Made by a program: the position numbers and the translations under genes. Source: Meconema thalassinum (lineage: Eukaryota; Arthropoda; Insecta; Orthoptera; Tettigoniidae). From it: a stretch of DNA of 64,000 bases. Where the stretch lies: positions 338,308,444 to 338,372,443 of the forward strand of contig OX336389.2 of the NCBI GenBank assembly GCA_946902985.2. The letters run 5' to 3'. The notes beneath the pieces were generated by a model. That model did not search any database, was not told the DNA's origin, and saw only the letters and a list, made by a program, of their open reading frames with translations. This document shows, piece after piece, positions 8,600 through 21,015 of this stretch (within the stretch, counting starts at the first letter, position 1; every line of letters begins with the position of its first letter).

Positions 8600-8990
8600 A
8601 TTGGGCTATTAGAATTATGGCAAATGTAAACACTAGAGAAACATGTATACCTCTGTTTAAAAATTAAAACATCCTCCCACTGCCCTGCATTCTTATCTTT
8701 GAAAGTATTATGTTTTCTAAAAATAATTTAATGAATAAAGACGCCTTTTCTTAAAAAGAAACAATGAAGTTCATAGGCATAACAAAAGCCAAAATCAAAA
8801 CATTCATATTTCACACACACAAGCATATATCAAAAAGGAACTTTGCACACAGGAGTTAAATTATATAATAATCTACCACAGTACCGTATATAAAATTGGC
8901 CCTAAAAATAAAAACCTTTGAAAGAATGTTGAAAGCTTATCTGCAGTGCCTTTGTTTTTACTCTGTAGTTGAATATCTTAGCGTATAGGA
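8600..8990 (+). pseudogene. C-terminal fragment of a non-LTR retrotransposon (RT tail)
   Basis: Allowing for frame breaks, this stretch translates to a pattern typical of the C-terminal tail of I/R1/Jockey-like reverse transcriptases: AIRIMANVNTRETCIPLFK, KILPLPCIFIFETM and a following H/N-rich segment. No RT core is present. A related tail occurs at 50740-51000. An AT-rich probable 3' UTR extends to about 9215. Confidence 0.6.
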
Positions 8991-9217
8991 GCGATGGACT
9001 CTATAACTATATTTTACTTTTCTATTTTAATTGTAAAACCTAGCTGTAAGTTGTTGTATTTATAGAATTAAGTTTTCATATTGTGATAATAGAGTAAGGT
9101 GTAAATAGTTGTCCAATAAGATTGTATCTCTTAAGATCTATTATTTTAATATGTTATAAATAGTTATTGTATTTGTAATATATACCTGGAAGTTCTTTTA
9201 TTTTATAGATGTAATTT

Positions 9218-9690
9218 TTGCGGCTTCGGTGGCGGGTTCAAACCCGGCCGAAATCGTCGGATTTTTAAGTGCGTTAAAAATCCCTCAGTATGCCCTCCGA
9301 AGGAGAGGAAGTAAAGCCGACGGTCCCACGTCATAGATTTATGGCATGTTAAAGAACCTTCCACTAATTACACTTGTGTGAAGCTAAGTTATAGGTTAAA
9401 TTTGACCAACGATCTTAGGTTCCAACGTTCGTTGCCAGGAGCTGACTGCGATGGCATCTAGTAACCAAGTTCTGCACTAGTAGTCGATGACGGTGCCGTT
9501 TGGCTGCAAAAGTAGGAACTACTTGAAAATTCAAAGTCTACAGTCCTTACTTAAATTAAAAACAGATAACACACACTAATACAGCCATCACAATTAACAC
9601 CACTTATCAGACAGATTATACACACACCCAAAGTACACGGGGCTACATGACCGCGTTGTCGCAGCCTCTAAACTGAGGAACCAACCATAT
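9218..9690 (+). mobile_element. tRNA-related SINE-like repeat
   Basis: A pol III B-box-like sequence GGTTCAAACCC lies at 9235-9245. It is followed by a GC-richer body (CCGAAGGAGAGGAAGTAAAG, GACGGTCCCACGTCATAG) unlike the AT-rich surroundings. No clear A box, so it may be 5' truncated. Ends approximate. Confidence 0.55.
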
Positions 9691-10009
9691 ATGTAATTTC
9701 TGACGTGTCCTATATAAAAATGTATTGTATACATGTAATTGATCAAATGGATACGGAAAAGATCTAATCTAATCGAATCTAATGATAGCTTGAATTGCCA
9801 TAATTCAAATTTAAATTTAAATGGCTAAACAAACAGTACCGGTATTAAAGTTGCACTATTCTTTAAATTAACACATAGGTACATATCTTACATTCAGTCC
9901 ATCAGATCTGATAAGAAAAACACATGTACCTAATAAGTTACTTTGATATGAACACGATGTGTGTGCTACTTATAGCTTGACCCCAAATCACTAGACTTTC
10001 CACGGGTAT

Positions 10010-10290
10010 TTACAGCCACCTCCTGGTGTAGCGGCTAGCATCGCCTTGGAGGTCCGGGTTTTATTCCCGGCTCTGCCAAGAAATTTAATTCTGGTCTGAG
10101 GGCTGCAACGGAGTACACTGAACCTCGTGAGGCAAAACTGAGTAGATGTGGGTTCGGGTCCCATCTGAGCCATCCTGAAAGTGGTTTTCCGTGGTTTGCC
10201 ACTTTCATAACTTAAGGCCATGGCCGCCTCCTTCCCAATCATCACCTGTATTCCAAATACAAACACATTAGTACAGAAACCACATTAACA
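10010..10290 (+). mobile_element. tRNA-derived SINE
   Basis: The A box TGTAGCGGCTAG lies at 10027-10038, with a degenerate B box GGTTTTATTCC about 20 bp downstream. The body (GAGGCAAAACTGAGTAGATG and GTGGTTTTCCGTGGTTTGCC) is shared with the SINEs at 52497, 43440 and 47430-48005. Confidence 0.75.
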
Positions 10291-10897
10291 CCGGGCTAAA
10301 TGATCACGACGCCCAAGCCTCACAAATGAAACCAGAAGAAGGTAGGCCTATTCGCGTGAGCGTTCAACTCTCGACCAGCTCACTTGCGCTCCTTTTGAGT
10401 CTAGGTTATACTATATTGCGAAGGAAGTCATATGCCCCATGGAGAAATCTTTATGAAGTGGCAGCACTGCATACGGTCACCCCCACTTCTAAGCAATTTT
10501 CAGTATGAGCTTGCGTAATGCGTTGGAGTTGGTGTTGGCTGTCGCCATAATAGCGACATCGGTGTTTTTCTTCGGAAATATAGTTGTCGATTTTTTCGGC
10601 GACAGGGAGTTCCCTGCTCCCGGAAATATATTTTTAAGTCCACAAGCAAATTCTGTACGGCTTTAAGTTTTCAAAATAAAAGTTGGAAGAAGATTTTTTC
10701 TTATTCGGATTGAATTAATCATGGCTTGCTAGAAAGATGTCGGCCCTGAAGTTCATTGCTGCATCTCCATGCGGAGAAGTTTACTTCACAGTGTCTAACG
10801 TAGATGTTAGAGGACTTTGCTATGGAAAAGAAATCTTCGGGTCGTTCAGTACAAGCCCCGGGAAAGGGGAACACTACTGAATTGAAAAAAAATCAAG
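10291..10897. other. No gene identified
   Basis: About 600 bp of unique-looking sequence. The 60-residue ORF at 10326 shows no family signature. Nothing else is supported. Confidence 0.4.
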
Positions 10898-11460
10898 GTT
10901 AGTATTGCTCCTGAATTTGTATGATTAGGCAATGTGCAATGCTTTCCAAACTTCAGATCATCTTCGTATTGAAAGACGATTTCAATATTTAAAACGTTAT
11001 AAACTTTTGAAGTCCAAGGTCGGAAGTAAATTCGCCGTGTGGTTCATAGATCTGGCCAATTTCCTACATACCACAAGAAACACACACACACCCTCAAACG
11101 ATTTTATTTTGCTAAATCTAAATCTCTTTTATCATTGCTTTGAGACTGCTACTATGCTAAGACTGTTTTTATTGATCTTTGGCAATTGGCAAGAATAAAG
11201 AATAGTATTGCACCTGAATTTGTATGATAGGCAATGTGCAATGCTTTTCAAGAAAGTCCCTATATCACGCTGATTTCGGAACATCTACGCAGTGAAGGAG
11301 GTTTTCAGTACCGTCTTTAAAACGTGAAAAACTTTAAAGAGCGAGAGATTTTTTTTATAGGCCCAATATGGAAGATTCTTCTTCCTCAGAAGGTAATATA
11401 TTTCGCAATTCGCCGTGCAGTTCATAGTTATTACTTATTTCCTACATAACCGATCTTATT
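10898..11460. repeat. Imperfect direct duplication of about 305-375 bp
   Basis: AGTATTGCnCCTGAATTTGT with GGCAATGTGCAATGCTTT occurs at 10900 and 11204. The blocks AATTCGCCGTG.GTTCATAG and ATTTCCTACATA occur at 11030 and 11405. The copies have diverged by indels. Non-coding. Confidence 0.6.
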
Positions 11461-11674
11461 TTGCCTTTGCAAAATGTGGCATCCCTAAGTTTTCATGTTC
11501 TAATATTTTTTCTTCGCGTATGCTAGGAATTTTATTATTACTCTTTCGTGTTTTATAACAACGAAAATTAAGGCTTATTTCTGTAATGAATTATCGAATG
11601 TAATCCCTGAGCAAAATACTTTCCGAATATTTTAATGTCCCGATGGATAAGAATTTTCATTAATTGTTGAGAGA

Positions 11675-12825
11675 AGGTAAGGTAGTCGTCATGTTAAGAC
11701 TGATTTAGTCAAGAAAATATATATGTCTTCTACCTTTTGGTAATTTAAATCGACCAGAACACTGTACTTAACCTCAAACTCTACTCAAACACTAGGAAAC
11801 TCTCAATGTCGAAAGTATTCGTTTTGGGAAAAATTATGTAAGTATTCGTTTTGGGAAAAATTATGTATTAACAAAAAAAAGGTGTTTTTGCGCTAGTAAT
11901 AGTCACGATGTATTTAAATTTTTCCAATATTCGTCACCCGTTTGCACCAATTTTCTTCACATTGTTTGTTGTCCTTATCTGCTGTTTATAATGCATTTCT
12001 GTCAATATTGTTGTGTAAGGCACCGATTTATTGACGTGGAGGCTAACATTTACGAATAATGCAGTACCCGTAATTATTTGAAAAAGGAAAAGACAAAAAA
12101 TCGGCAATCAGGAATGGCGGGTAGACATACGGGCATGAAAAGATTGTAATTCTGCTCTAAAATCATTTATTATAATGTATTTATATATTTCTTAAAGTGC
12201 ATTAGAAATACAATAATAATAATATTTATAATAATTGAAATTCGAACAATATAACCACAAGAACGTGTATTGATGTAGGCTTCCCAAACCGGTGTTCAAG
12301 AGCGAATGGTCATTTTCCGGGCTGTTAATGCGGTGATCTTATTTTTTTTCTTTTTTTGCCGGGAGATGGGAGGCGTAGTCACATAAAAAGTGAGATCAGA
12401 CCATGGCATAATATAACGTCTGCGTTGAACAATCGCCGAGGGTCTGACAAGATTTGACTGTAAGTTGTTTTCCACCAAATAACTGTAGGTTTTAATTTGA
12501 TATTCTGTAATTGCAGCACGGTTTACTGTCAAATTTTGAGCGGTTCAAAAAGACAGGCTTGGATTTCTTTTTAGGAAAGATTCACACCATTTCCTCCCTG
12601 GCTGTCCATCTTTGAAAGGAGATTCCCCTCTTCAATTCTTTTGTGAGGCACTGGACGCTATCTTGCAAATCGTCCTTTGTTACCGGGAACCCCGCTTTTC
12701 CTAGTGGGATTACCCATTGAACTAACACCCTTGTTAAAAAGGTACTTGGCCCCATCTTCCTCTCTCTAGCTTTTCCTTTAATTTTGTCCGAGGGGGCGTT
12801 TCTCAGAACACCATTCCTCTATTCG
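11675..12825 (-). mobile_element. pogo-like DNA transposon copy A (deleted)
   Basis: This copy shares its 3' terminal region with copies B and C (GGTAGTCGTCATGTTAAGAC and CTCAAACTCTACTCAAACAC). At 12300-12825 it shares part of the transposase N-terminal/HTH region. The DDE core is deleted, and it breaks off at the HTH before the start codon. The residual ORF (12296-12532, minus) is a decayed fragment. Non-autonomous remnant. Confidence 0.75.
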
Positions 12826-13657
12826 AAGAAGTATCCATTTCAGGTTCCGTGTTGACAGTTTGATTATGAAATGTAAGAATTTCCAAAATTTCCGCCTAAT
12901 CAACACAATTTTTTCCCAGCATCGTTAAGGGTGCATGTTTTGGGATTGCAGTAATTCCTTCTTCGGCCCATCACACTTAATGTTAGGATTCATCAATAAA
13001 AGATAATGTTACAATCCTCATCAAAGGTCAAAAACACATATTTACAAAACACTGAAAGCACTTAAAAATTGCTAAAAATCTTAAAATAACAACATTCAGT
13101 TTTTAAATATAAGACCCTCCATACTTCTTAAAACGTTTTCCTACATGACTGCCATATTGACATACATTGTAGGCCTACTGTTTGGTATATAATGAATAAT
13201 GGACCACGGATATGAATCAATAAAATTGGAAAATTCTGGATTATTTTTTGTAAAAATTTTCCTTCTAAAATGCTGTTTGTGTCCTTGAACAAATCAATTT
13301 TCTTAAACTTGTGATACTGAAAGATGAATTCTGGTAAGACATGGCACTTTAAGTCTCCGAAATATTGAGGTGGCCTACTGTCAGTATGTGCTAACGGTGC
13401 TGAAAACATTGTCCATAGAAGCTGACTCGAACTTGTTGTTCAAATGTGATGTTTGAGAAGAATGTTGAGATGTTTGTTTTGAAATTCTTGTCCTTATTCT
13501 GCTTCACGGAACTGAAATGAATTTGTTTGGAGGGTAAGATTTGAAACAAAATGGAAATATTCTTAACGAATATAGTCTAAAGGACTGATAGTAAATAAAC
13601 TTAAATCAGTCTCACTGACGTCAGTAATTAGTTCATCTTTAACTTTCATGTCCGCAG
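12826..13657. other. No gene identified
   Basis: AT-rich sequence between pogo copies A and B. The 93-residue minus ORF at 13128-13409 has no family signature that I recognise. Confidence 0.4.
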
Positions 13658-13950
13658 TAGGGTAAATGCACCAATGGTCGTCATGTTAAGGGAGATTTAG
13701 ACAAGAAATCATATACACCGTACACATTTTGGTAATTTTAATCAACAAAAGCACTGTACCTAACCTCAAACTCTACTCAAACACTAGGAAAGACCAAATA
13801 TCAAAGATATTCGTTTTAGGAAAAATGACGTATTTTTAAAAAAAGTGTGTTTCTGCGCCAGTGTTCGGCACGATGTATTTGGATTTTTCCTATATTCGTC
13901 ACCCGTTTGCACCAATTGCCGTCACATTGTTAATTTTCCTTGTCTGCTGT

Positions 13951-15241
13951 TTATAATGCATTTCTGTCAATTGTTGCGTAATATACCGATTTATCGACTT
14001 GGAGGCTAACATTTACGAATAAAACAGTACCAGTAATTATGTTTTTAATAAAAATGGAATATAAAAACAACGGGAAGCGGGATTGGTGGGTAGCAGACAT
14101 ACGAGCAGGAAAATGTCGTAATTCTGCTCTAAACAAGTGAGACCACGGCATAACAGCCCGGAAAATGACCATTCGCCGAGGCCTAACACCGATTGTTGCC
14201 ATAGAAACCCTCTGAATTCGCCACTCATGTACATTTTTCTTCCAGGCAGTCTTTAGTAGCTTAAATACCCCTACATCCGTGGATTGAAGTACGTGTGTGA
14301 CATTAGGTAGTAAAGCGACCAAAACAATTCCATGATCCTCACAAAATTTACTAGTATGTATGGTCAAGTGTGAGAAGTGCCCGTCTATGAATAATGTCAG
14401 GGAGAGGAATCTCCTTCTCAACCAACCCAGGATGAAATATGTTACTGAGAAATTCGTAAAACACTTCCCCCCGTCATTCACCCATTTGGCGATTTGCCAA
14501 TGCCCCAGTGTGCTGGCATTGAGGCAATAATGATGTCTTGCGGCAGACGTTCATACTTGAACACTACAAGGGAAGGAGAAATATCGCAGTGGGCATTGCC
14601 TGTTAGAAGTACCGTCAAGCATTCTTTCTCATCCGAATTCACTTGCTGATATATTGTCTTGTAACCCCTGTTCGCCAGCACTTTGTTACCTTTCGGATTG
14701 AGAAAGAAAACAGTCTCGTCAGCGTTGAACAGTCGCCGAGGGTCTGACAAAATAGACGGAAGTCGTTTTCCACTGAATAGCTGTAGACTTCTGAAACCCA
14801 GGTTTTATTTTGATGTTCTGTAATTGCAGCAGGGCTTACTGTCAAATTTTGAGGGGTTCGTAAAAGATAGACCTGGATTTCTTTTTATGAAAGATTCACG
14901 CCATTTCCTTCCTGGCGTCCATCTTTGAAAGGAAAGTCCCTCTTCAATCCTTGTGTAAGGCACTGGACGCTTTGGCAAATCGTCCTTTGTTACCGGGACC
15001 CCGCTTTTCGTAGTGAGATTACCCATTGAACTAGCATAGCCTCAGCTTCCTTTGTTAAAATGGAACTTGGCCTCATTTTCCTCTCTCTAGGAGATTTTCC
15101 TTTAATTTTGTCCGAGAGGGTGTTTCTCAGAACACCATTCCTCTCCGCGACCTTTTTAATACTCATGCCGTCCTCCACAACGGCCTTAATAGCAGCTTCC
15201 ATTTGCTCAATATCATAATTCAGAACTGTGCGTTTCGACAT
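13951..15241 (-). pseudogene. pogo-like transposase (HTH_psq, CENP-B HTH, DDE_1), broken
   Basis: Four minus-strand ORFs (15241-14990, 15026-14805, 14750-14478, 14481-13951) read in order as one transposase. The N-terminus has a psq-type HTH (YDIEQMEAAIKAVVEDGMS, then RNTLSDKIKGK). Next is a CENP-B-like region (RWTPGRKWRESFIKRNPGLS). The DDE_1 domain follows with NADETVFF (first Asp), FIDGHFSHLT (second Asp) and VLQSTDVGVFK (third Asp), giving a DDD triad. Such enzymes cut and paste DNA at TA sites. At least three frame breaks and stops show that it is inactive. The catalytic residues are still recognisable, so decay is moderate. Confidence 0.85.
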
Positions 15242-15249
15242 ATTGCCTG

Positions 15250-15295
15250 GGGCAGATGACCTCGTAGTTCCGCCCCTTAAAACAATAACTATCTA
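15250..15295 (+). mobile_element. Ultra-short 5'-truncated retroposon tail (copy 2) with 12 bp target duplication
   Basis: A 46 bp insertion in pogo copy B, absent from copy C, is flanked by a perfect 12 bp direct repeat ACATATTGCCTG (15238-15249 and 15296-15307). It holds GATGACCTCGTAGTTCCGCC then CCTTAAAACAATAACTAT. The 3' part resembles the tail of the SINE at 47572-47811. A GGGC...GCCC stem can form. Confidence 0.8.
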
Positions 15296-16119
15296 ACATA
15301 TTGCCTGAAAGCAAAGATTTAGTCTTAGAATGATATATTATTTATCATCTCAATAGAAATAAAATAAATCCTCTGTAGCACGCCTAGCCAAAAAAAACTA
15401 GGCCTACTGAGGTGCGGCCGTCAAGAAGAGAGACCTACGTAATAATAATACCCTGTAAATGTTTATTGGTTGCGAAACGTTAACACAAGCATTAACATTA
15501 TCGTGCACTAGTGTTCGTCACGAATGTGCTCTAAAGTTCGTTAGGTATGACGACTACTGGACACGATGATCAAATGATAATTTAATTAATACAGGGTACT
15601 TGAGAGCTACATTATAAGTATATTGCCGCTGTTAGTTAGGTCTTGCAAGGAGAAATTACAATGTGCCAGTTTTCGTCACAAATGGCGAGCATTGGTAAAG
15701 TGCATTTTTTTTAATCCAGTGTTCGTCACCGGCATTTCTAACAAAACTAGGCACGTGAGCACGAAATAACAAATCACATATGTTACAGAAACAATTACCA
15801 ACTATATCACGCACTTATAACATTTTAAAATGTCGGAACATTACACGCATGCACATAATTAACTCGCGCGCGTGCTTAGCACATGCGAGAAGCAAATGGT
15901 GCGTCAAGACAGCTCAGCTCACAGGAGATGTTTGACGCAGGGAATCATCTATTACATCGCACGCATGATTTCGCAAAGTTGCTCCTTATCGGCAAGGAAG
16001 GTATGACGCATCTCGTAAGACTTTGTGCGTTGAGATAGACCCGTTGACATGCTTATTTTTTGTACTTATATACGAGAGTGACGAAGACTGGATCAGTGAC
16101 GAAAACCAGTACAGTTACC

Positions 16120-16430
16120 TAATATATTCCATTAACGTTGCCACAATAACTTATTACAATGTCCATTCCTTTCTTCTTCTTCAGGTGTTAGAAACAATCG
16201 ATCACATAAAAAAATTTCAACAGGCGCATTCAACTTAAAATTTTGACTATATCTTCGGGCAACATATCATTTGAAAGGGTGTCAATTTACAATTTGTTCT
16301 CTTTTCAAATATACTGCCAGCCAAAAGTAGTTTAACACTTGGATATTTTCAAGGAATAAAGATGGTATATTGGCTTTCACGGCCAGTGAATTAAAACTCT
16401 GCAATTTTTCTAGTTTTCTGCCGTGTCTTA
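16120..16430. other. No gene identified
   Basis: AT-rich. ATTGGCTTTCACGGCC at about 16371 resembles the terminal sequence of the Penelope-like element near 19845 and may be a relic end. Confidence 0.35.
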
Positions 16431-16660
16431 TCATCATCATCTTGCACAGTTTCCAGCCACTGGCCGGGTCTGTTTGGAACACAAGCCTCTCCAGCGTCTT
16501 CTGTCTTCCCACCTTCTCTCAGCTTCCACCCCCTTCAGCCACCTGTCTCTCGGTCTCTTTCCTTCCCACTTCGTCTCGTGTATCCTCCTGGGTATCCTCT
16601 TCTCCGGGAAAACTATACATTGCGATCCATCCGCATGTGAAATTCCCCTAAAACAAAATG
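16430..16660 (-). pseudogene. 3' end fragment of an RTE-like LINE
   Basis: The minus-strand translation (RIPRRIHETKWEGKRPRDRW, then LKGVEAERRWEDRRRW) matches the basic C-terminal tail seen in the LINEs at 26690 and 53640. It ends in a CAT-rich microsatellite, as RTE elements commonly do. No RT or endonuclease core remains. Confidence 0.7.
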
Positions 16661-18052
16661 GCGGCTTCCGTGACGTCATCAACGAGGTCACGAAATACTC
16701 CTCTAGCAAGCTTACGGGAAAAGCCTGAGTAATAGGGGTTTTTTGGGTGGGGAAACACAAAAACCTTCGAAACGACCAATGCATCGAAATCTATAATTGA
16801 CCTACATAGCTCAATTAAAGATTCCAATACATATAAAAATTTCGCAAATTCACGTCATATATTTAAAATGTCCGTATCGAAATATATAATTGGCCTATGT
16901 AGGTCAATTACAGATTCCGATACACATCGTTATTTTCATTTCGTAAATAAAAAACATTGCATCGAAATCTAGAATTTACCTATATAGCTCAATTAACGAT
17001 TCCGATGCGTAATAAAATTTTGCAATTTAACGTTATACTTTACAATTTCTGCATCGAAATCTGTAAGGTAAATGCCCCAATGGTCGTCATGTTAGGACTG
17101 ATTTAGTCAAGAAAATATATACACCTTATAAAATATTCTTTTTTGGAAAAGTTACGTATTTTTTAAAAAAGTGTGTTTTTGCCCTAGTCCTCGGCACGAT
17201 GTCTTTGGATTTTTCCTATATTCGTAACCCGTTTGCACCAATTGCCGTCACAATGTTAGTTTTCCATGTCTGCTGTTTATAATGCATTTCTGTCAATTTT
17301 TGCGTAAGACACCAATTTATCGACTTGGAGGCTAACATTTACGAATAAATCAGTACCATTAATTATGATTTTTAAATAAAAAATTAAATATAAAAAAAAA
17401 GCATCGAGAAGCGGGAATGGTGGGTAGAAGACTATGGGCATGAAAATGTCTTAATTCTGCTCTAAACAAATTTATTATAAGTTATTTTTGTATTAACTTA
17501 AAGTGCAATATTAATAATAATTGAAATTCGAACAATATAACCACAAGAACGTGTAAATAATTCATGTTTTTTGGGGTTAATGCCATGTGTATTTAGATTA
17601 TAACCATACTTTTCAGAGAAACCTTGCCTCCTTTTTCAATGGAAATCAAACAATGTGGCCAAAAAAAGTATATAATGGACCGTTTTGTTTGTCCAATGTA
17701 GACTTTTCCGCAAGTACAAGGGACTTCATACACCCCAGGTTGTAGTATTGGGGACAATTTATCTTTGTTTAATGCTAAACGTTGACCAATTTTCGTCATA
17801 GTGCCGAAAACTGTTTTTATCTTGTGCTTGCAGAGAATCTTAGCAACGCGGTCAGTGGTGTTGTGAATATAAGGGAGGTAAGCAGTTCCCCTCACGTCGG
17901 AGCTCTGAGAAGGTTGTCTATCCCTCCTTCTGGGATGTAGCGACCTATATATAGTGGATTCATTAAACCCTTAAACATGGTTTGTAACGCATGTAACTCT
18001 TCCTGAAGAGTTGATGCTTCACAGATACGTTCCGCCCTTTTGGCTAGAGTTG

Positions 18053-18721
18053 TTATAATTCCTTGTTTTTGTGCTGGGTGGTGGAGTCTGCATGTAAATA
18101 ACGGTTAGTGTGAGTTGGCTTACGGTAGACGCTGTGCCCCATGGAGCCATCTGCCTTCCTCCTCACAAGAACATCCGAAAAAGGTAAGCATCCACCCAGC
18201 TCTAGCTCCATTGTGAAGTGGATTGAAGGATGCAGCTGATTTAGGTGGTTCAGAAAGTGGTTCAGTTTCTCAGAACCCTCCTCCCACACCACGAACGTAT
18301 CATCCACATACCTCCACCAAATCACAGGTTTGAAGGACGCCGAAGATATAGCCTCCCCCTCAAAATGTTCCATGAAAAAATTTGCCACGACAGGCGAGAG
18401 TGGACGTCCCATGGCCACACCATCAGTCTGCTCGTAAAATTTACCATCCCACAAGAAATAACTGGAACACAAGCAGTGGTGGAATAATCGGGCAATGTCT
18501 TCAGGAAACAAATCCTTGATGGACATGACGGAGTCCACCGGCAGTCTGGTCAACAAGGACTGTACATCGAAATGCACCAAAATAGCATTTGGTTGAACGG
18601 CGATGGTTGACAATTTTTCGACGAAGTGGGTTGAATCCCTAATGGAAGACTGAGTGCGCCGCAAGTGCGGCTGAAGCAACTTGCTGAGATATTGCGCAAG
18701 TGCGTAAGTTGGGGTGCACAC
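18053..18721 (-). pseudogene. Penelope-like reverse transcriptase (left copy)
   Basis: A 222-residue ORF with Penelope-type RT motifs: HFDVQSLLTRLPVD, DGVAMGRPLSPVVANFF, and the catalytic RYVDDTFVVW box, then IHFTMELE and YRKPTHTNRYLH. Penelope elements prime reverse transcription at cut ends through RT plus a GIY-YIG nuclease. The RT N-terminus is missing. The downstream 17593-17895 ORF holds VPCTCGKVYIGQTKRSI, the first GIY-YIG motifs, then jumps to an unrelated tail, so most of the nuclease is deleted. The YVDD box is intact in this copy. Inactive as a whole. Confidence 0.85.
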
Positions 18722-18817
18722 AGTCTTACATTAGGGATTCAACCCATTTCGTCGAAAAATTGTCAACCATCGCCGTTCAACCAAATGCTATTTTGGTGAG
18801 TTTTGATGTAAGAGTCC

Positions 18818-19794
18818 TTGTTCACCAGAGTGCCGGTGGACTCTGTCATGTCCCTCATCAAGGGTTTGTTTCCTGAGGACATTGCCCGATTATTCCACCA
18901 CTGCTTGTGTTCCAGTTATTTCTTGTGGGATGGTAAATTTTACGAGCAGACTGATGGTGTGGCCATGGGAAGTCCACTCACGCCTGTCGTGGCAAATTTT
19001 TTCATGGAACCATTTTGAGGGGGAGGCTATATCTTCAGCGTCTTTCAAACCTGTGATTTGGTGGAGGTATGTGGATAATACGTTCGTGGTGTGGGAGGAG
19101 GGTTCTGAGAAACTGAACCACTTTCTGAACCACCTAAATCAGCTGCATCCTTCAATCCACTTCACAATGGAGCTAGAGTCGGGTGGATGCTTACCTTGTT
19201 TTGGATGTTCTTGTGAGGAGGAAGGCGGATGGCTCCATGGGGCACAGCGTCTACCGTAAGCCAACTCACACTAACCGTTATTTACATACAGACTCCCACC
19301 ACCACCCAGCACAAAAACAAGGAATTATAACAACTCTAGCCAAAAGAGCGGAACGTATTTTTGAGGCATCAACTATTCAGGAAGAGTTACATGCGTTACA
19401 AACCATGTTTAAGGGTAATGGCTATAATGAATCCACTATATAAAGGTCGCTACATCCCAGAAGGAGGGATAGACAACCTTCTCAGAGCTCCGACGTGAGG
19501 GGAACTGCTTACCTCCCTTATATTCACAACACCACTGACCGCGTTGCTAAGATTCTCCGCAAGCACAAGATAAAAACAGTTTTCAGCACTATGACGAAAA
19601 TTGGTCAACGTTTAGCATTAAATAAAGATAAATTGTCCCCAATACTACAACCTGGGGGGTATGAAGTCCCTTGTACTTGCGGAAAAGTCTACATTGGACA
19701 AACACGGTCCATTATATACTTTCTTTGGCCACATTGTTTGATTTCCATTGAAAAAGGAGGCAAGGTTTCTCTGAAACGTATGGTTATAATCTAA
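18818..19794 (+). pseudogene. Penelope-like reverse transcriptase (right copy), broken
   Basis: Four overlapping + strand ORFs (18818, 18882, 19183, 19495) give the same RT and partial GIY-YIG as the left copy. The catalytic box reads YVDN instead of YVDD, and at least three frame breaks occur. The GIY-YIG start (VPCTCGKVYIGQT) is followed by the same deletion junction as in the left copy, so both derive from one defective source or one inverted duplication. Confidence 0.85.
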
Positions 19795-20617
19795 ATACAC
19801 ATGGCATTAACCCAAAAAACATGAATTATTTATATAATCCGGGCCGTGAAAGCCTTAATATACACACAAGAACGTGTATTGATTGTATTGATGTTCGCTT
19901 CCCCGACCGGTGTTCAAGAGCGAACGGTCATTTTCTGGGCTGTTGTGCCGTGATCTTTTTTTTAACGGGGGATGGGAGGCATAGTCACAAAAAAACGTGA
20001 GAGCAGACCATGGCATAACATAACGTCTGCGTTGAGCAATCGCCAAGGGTCTGACAAGATAGACTGTAAGTCGTTTTCCACCAAAACAGTAGGTTTTAAT
20101 TTGATGTTCTGTAATATCGCAGCACGGTTTACTGTCAAATTTCGAGGGATTCGTAAAGACACTTGGATTTCATTTTAGGAAAAATTCACACCATTTCCTC
20201 CCCGGCCACCCATCTTTGAAAGAAGAGTCCCTCTTCAATTCTTTTGTGAGGCACTGGACACTATTTTGCAAATTGTCCTTTGTTACTGGGAACCACGCTT
20301 TTCCTAGTGAGATAACCCATTGAACTAACACCCTTTGTTAATAAGGAACTTGGCCCCATCTTCCTCTCTTTAGTTTTTCTTTTAATTTTGTCCGAGAGGG
20401 CGTTTCTCGGAACACCAGTCCTCTCTGCGGCCGTTGTAATACTCATGCCGTCCTCCTCAACAACCTTAATAGCAGCTTCCATTGCTGAATATTGTAGGCT
20501 AATTGAGAAATGTGCGTTTCGACATATTAATGGAAAGCAAAGATATAGTCTTAGAATATATTTTTCCTTTCAACTTAAAAAGAATCCCCTTTAGCTCACC
20601 TAAGAACCCTAGGCCTA

Positions 20618-20866
20618 GACCTACTAATAATAATAATAATAATAATATTTGTTTTACGTGCCTTTTAACTACTGCGGCTTTTAGAGACCCCGGGGTGCTG
20701 GAATTTTGCCCCAAAGGGGGATCTATAATGTGCCAGTAAATCTACTGACATGGCTCCCTCCCATTTGCGCACCCTTAAATTCCATATGACAGCATCAGGA
20801 TTCGATCCTGCAACAGCAGGCGAGAAAGTTACCGCTGAGCCACGCAGCCAGCGTCAAAGGGACAGA
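20618..20866 (-). mobile_element. tRNA-derived SINE, minus orientation
   Basis: Read on the minus strand it begins GGCTGCGTGGCTCAGCGGTA (A-box region), then has the B box GGATCGAATCC. It ends in an (ATT)n tail at 20620-20650. It is inserted in pogo copy C and absent from copy B. The same family occurs at 47572-47811. Confidence 0.8.
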
Positions 20867-21015
20867 TCTACATAATAACAGCACACTGTAAATGTTTATT
20901 GGTTCTGAAACGTTAACGCAAACTTTATCGTGCACTAGTGTTCGTCACTCATGTGCTCCAAAGATCGTCAGCTATGACGACTATTGGACACGATGATCAA
21001 ACGACAATTTAAATA

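Larger units (their letters stand above)
13660..16119 (-). mobile_element. pogo-like DNA transposon copy B, near full length
   Basis: The outer ends are imperfect inverted repeats (GGTAAATGCACCAATGGTCG on the left, reverse complement GGTAACTGTACTGG on the right), flanked by TA on both sides. Inside lies a complete but broken transposase gene on the minus strand (about 13951-15241). Copies A and C share the same ends. Compared with copy C, a 46 bp insertion sits just upstream of the start codon. Confidence 0.85.
17556..19864. mobile_element. Inverted pair of Penelope-like elements with 14 bp target duplication
   Basis: The left copy (minus, about 17556-18720) and the right copy (plus, about 18721-19864) are inverted repeats of each other, with arms of about 1.1 kb. 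The whole is flanked by the direct repeat CACAAGAACGTGTA at 17542-17555 and 19865-19878, within the pogo sequence. Each copy encodes part of a Penelope RT and the start of a GIY-YIG endonuclease. Both lack the same later part of GIY-YIG. Confidence 0.85.

Noticed and set aside
10027..10080. A functional tRNA gene
   Set aside because: A and B boxes exist but the cloverleaf is not closed and the sequence continues into a SINE body; the same applies to the other tRNA-like heads.
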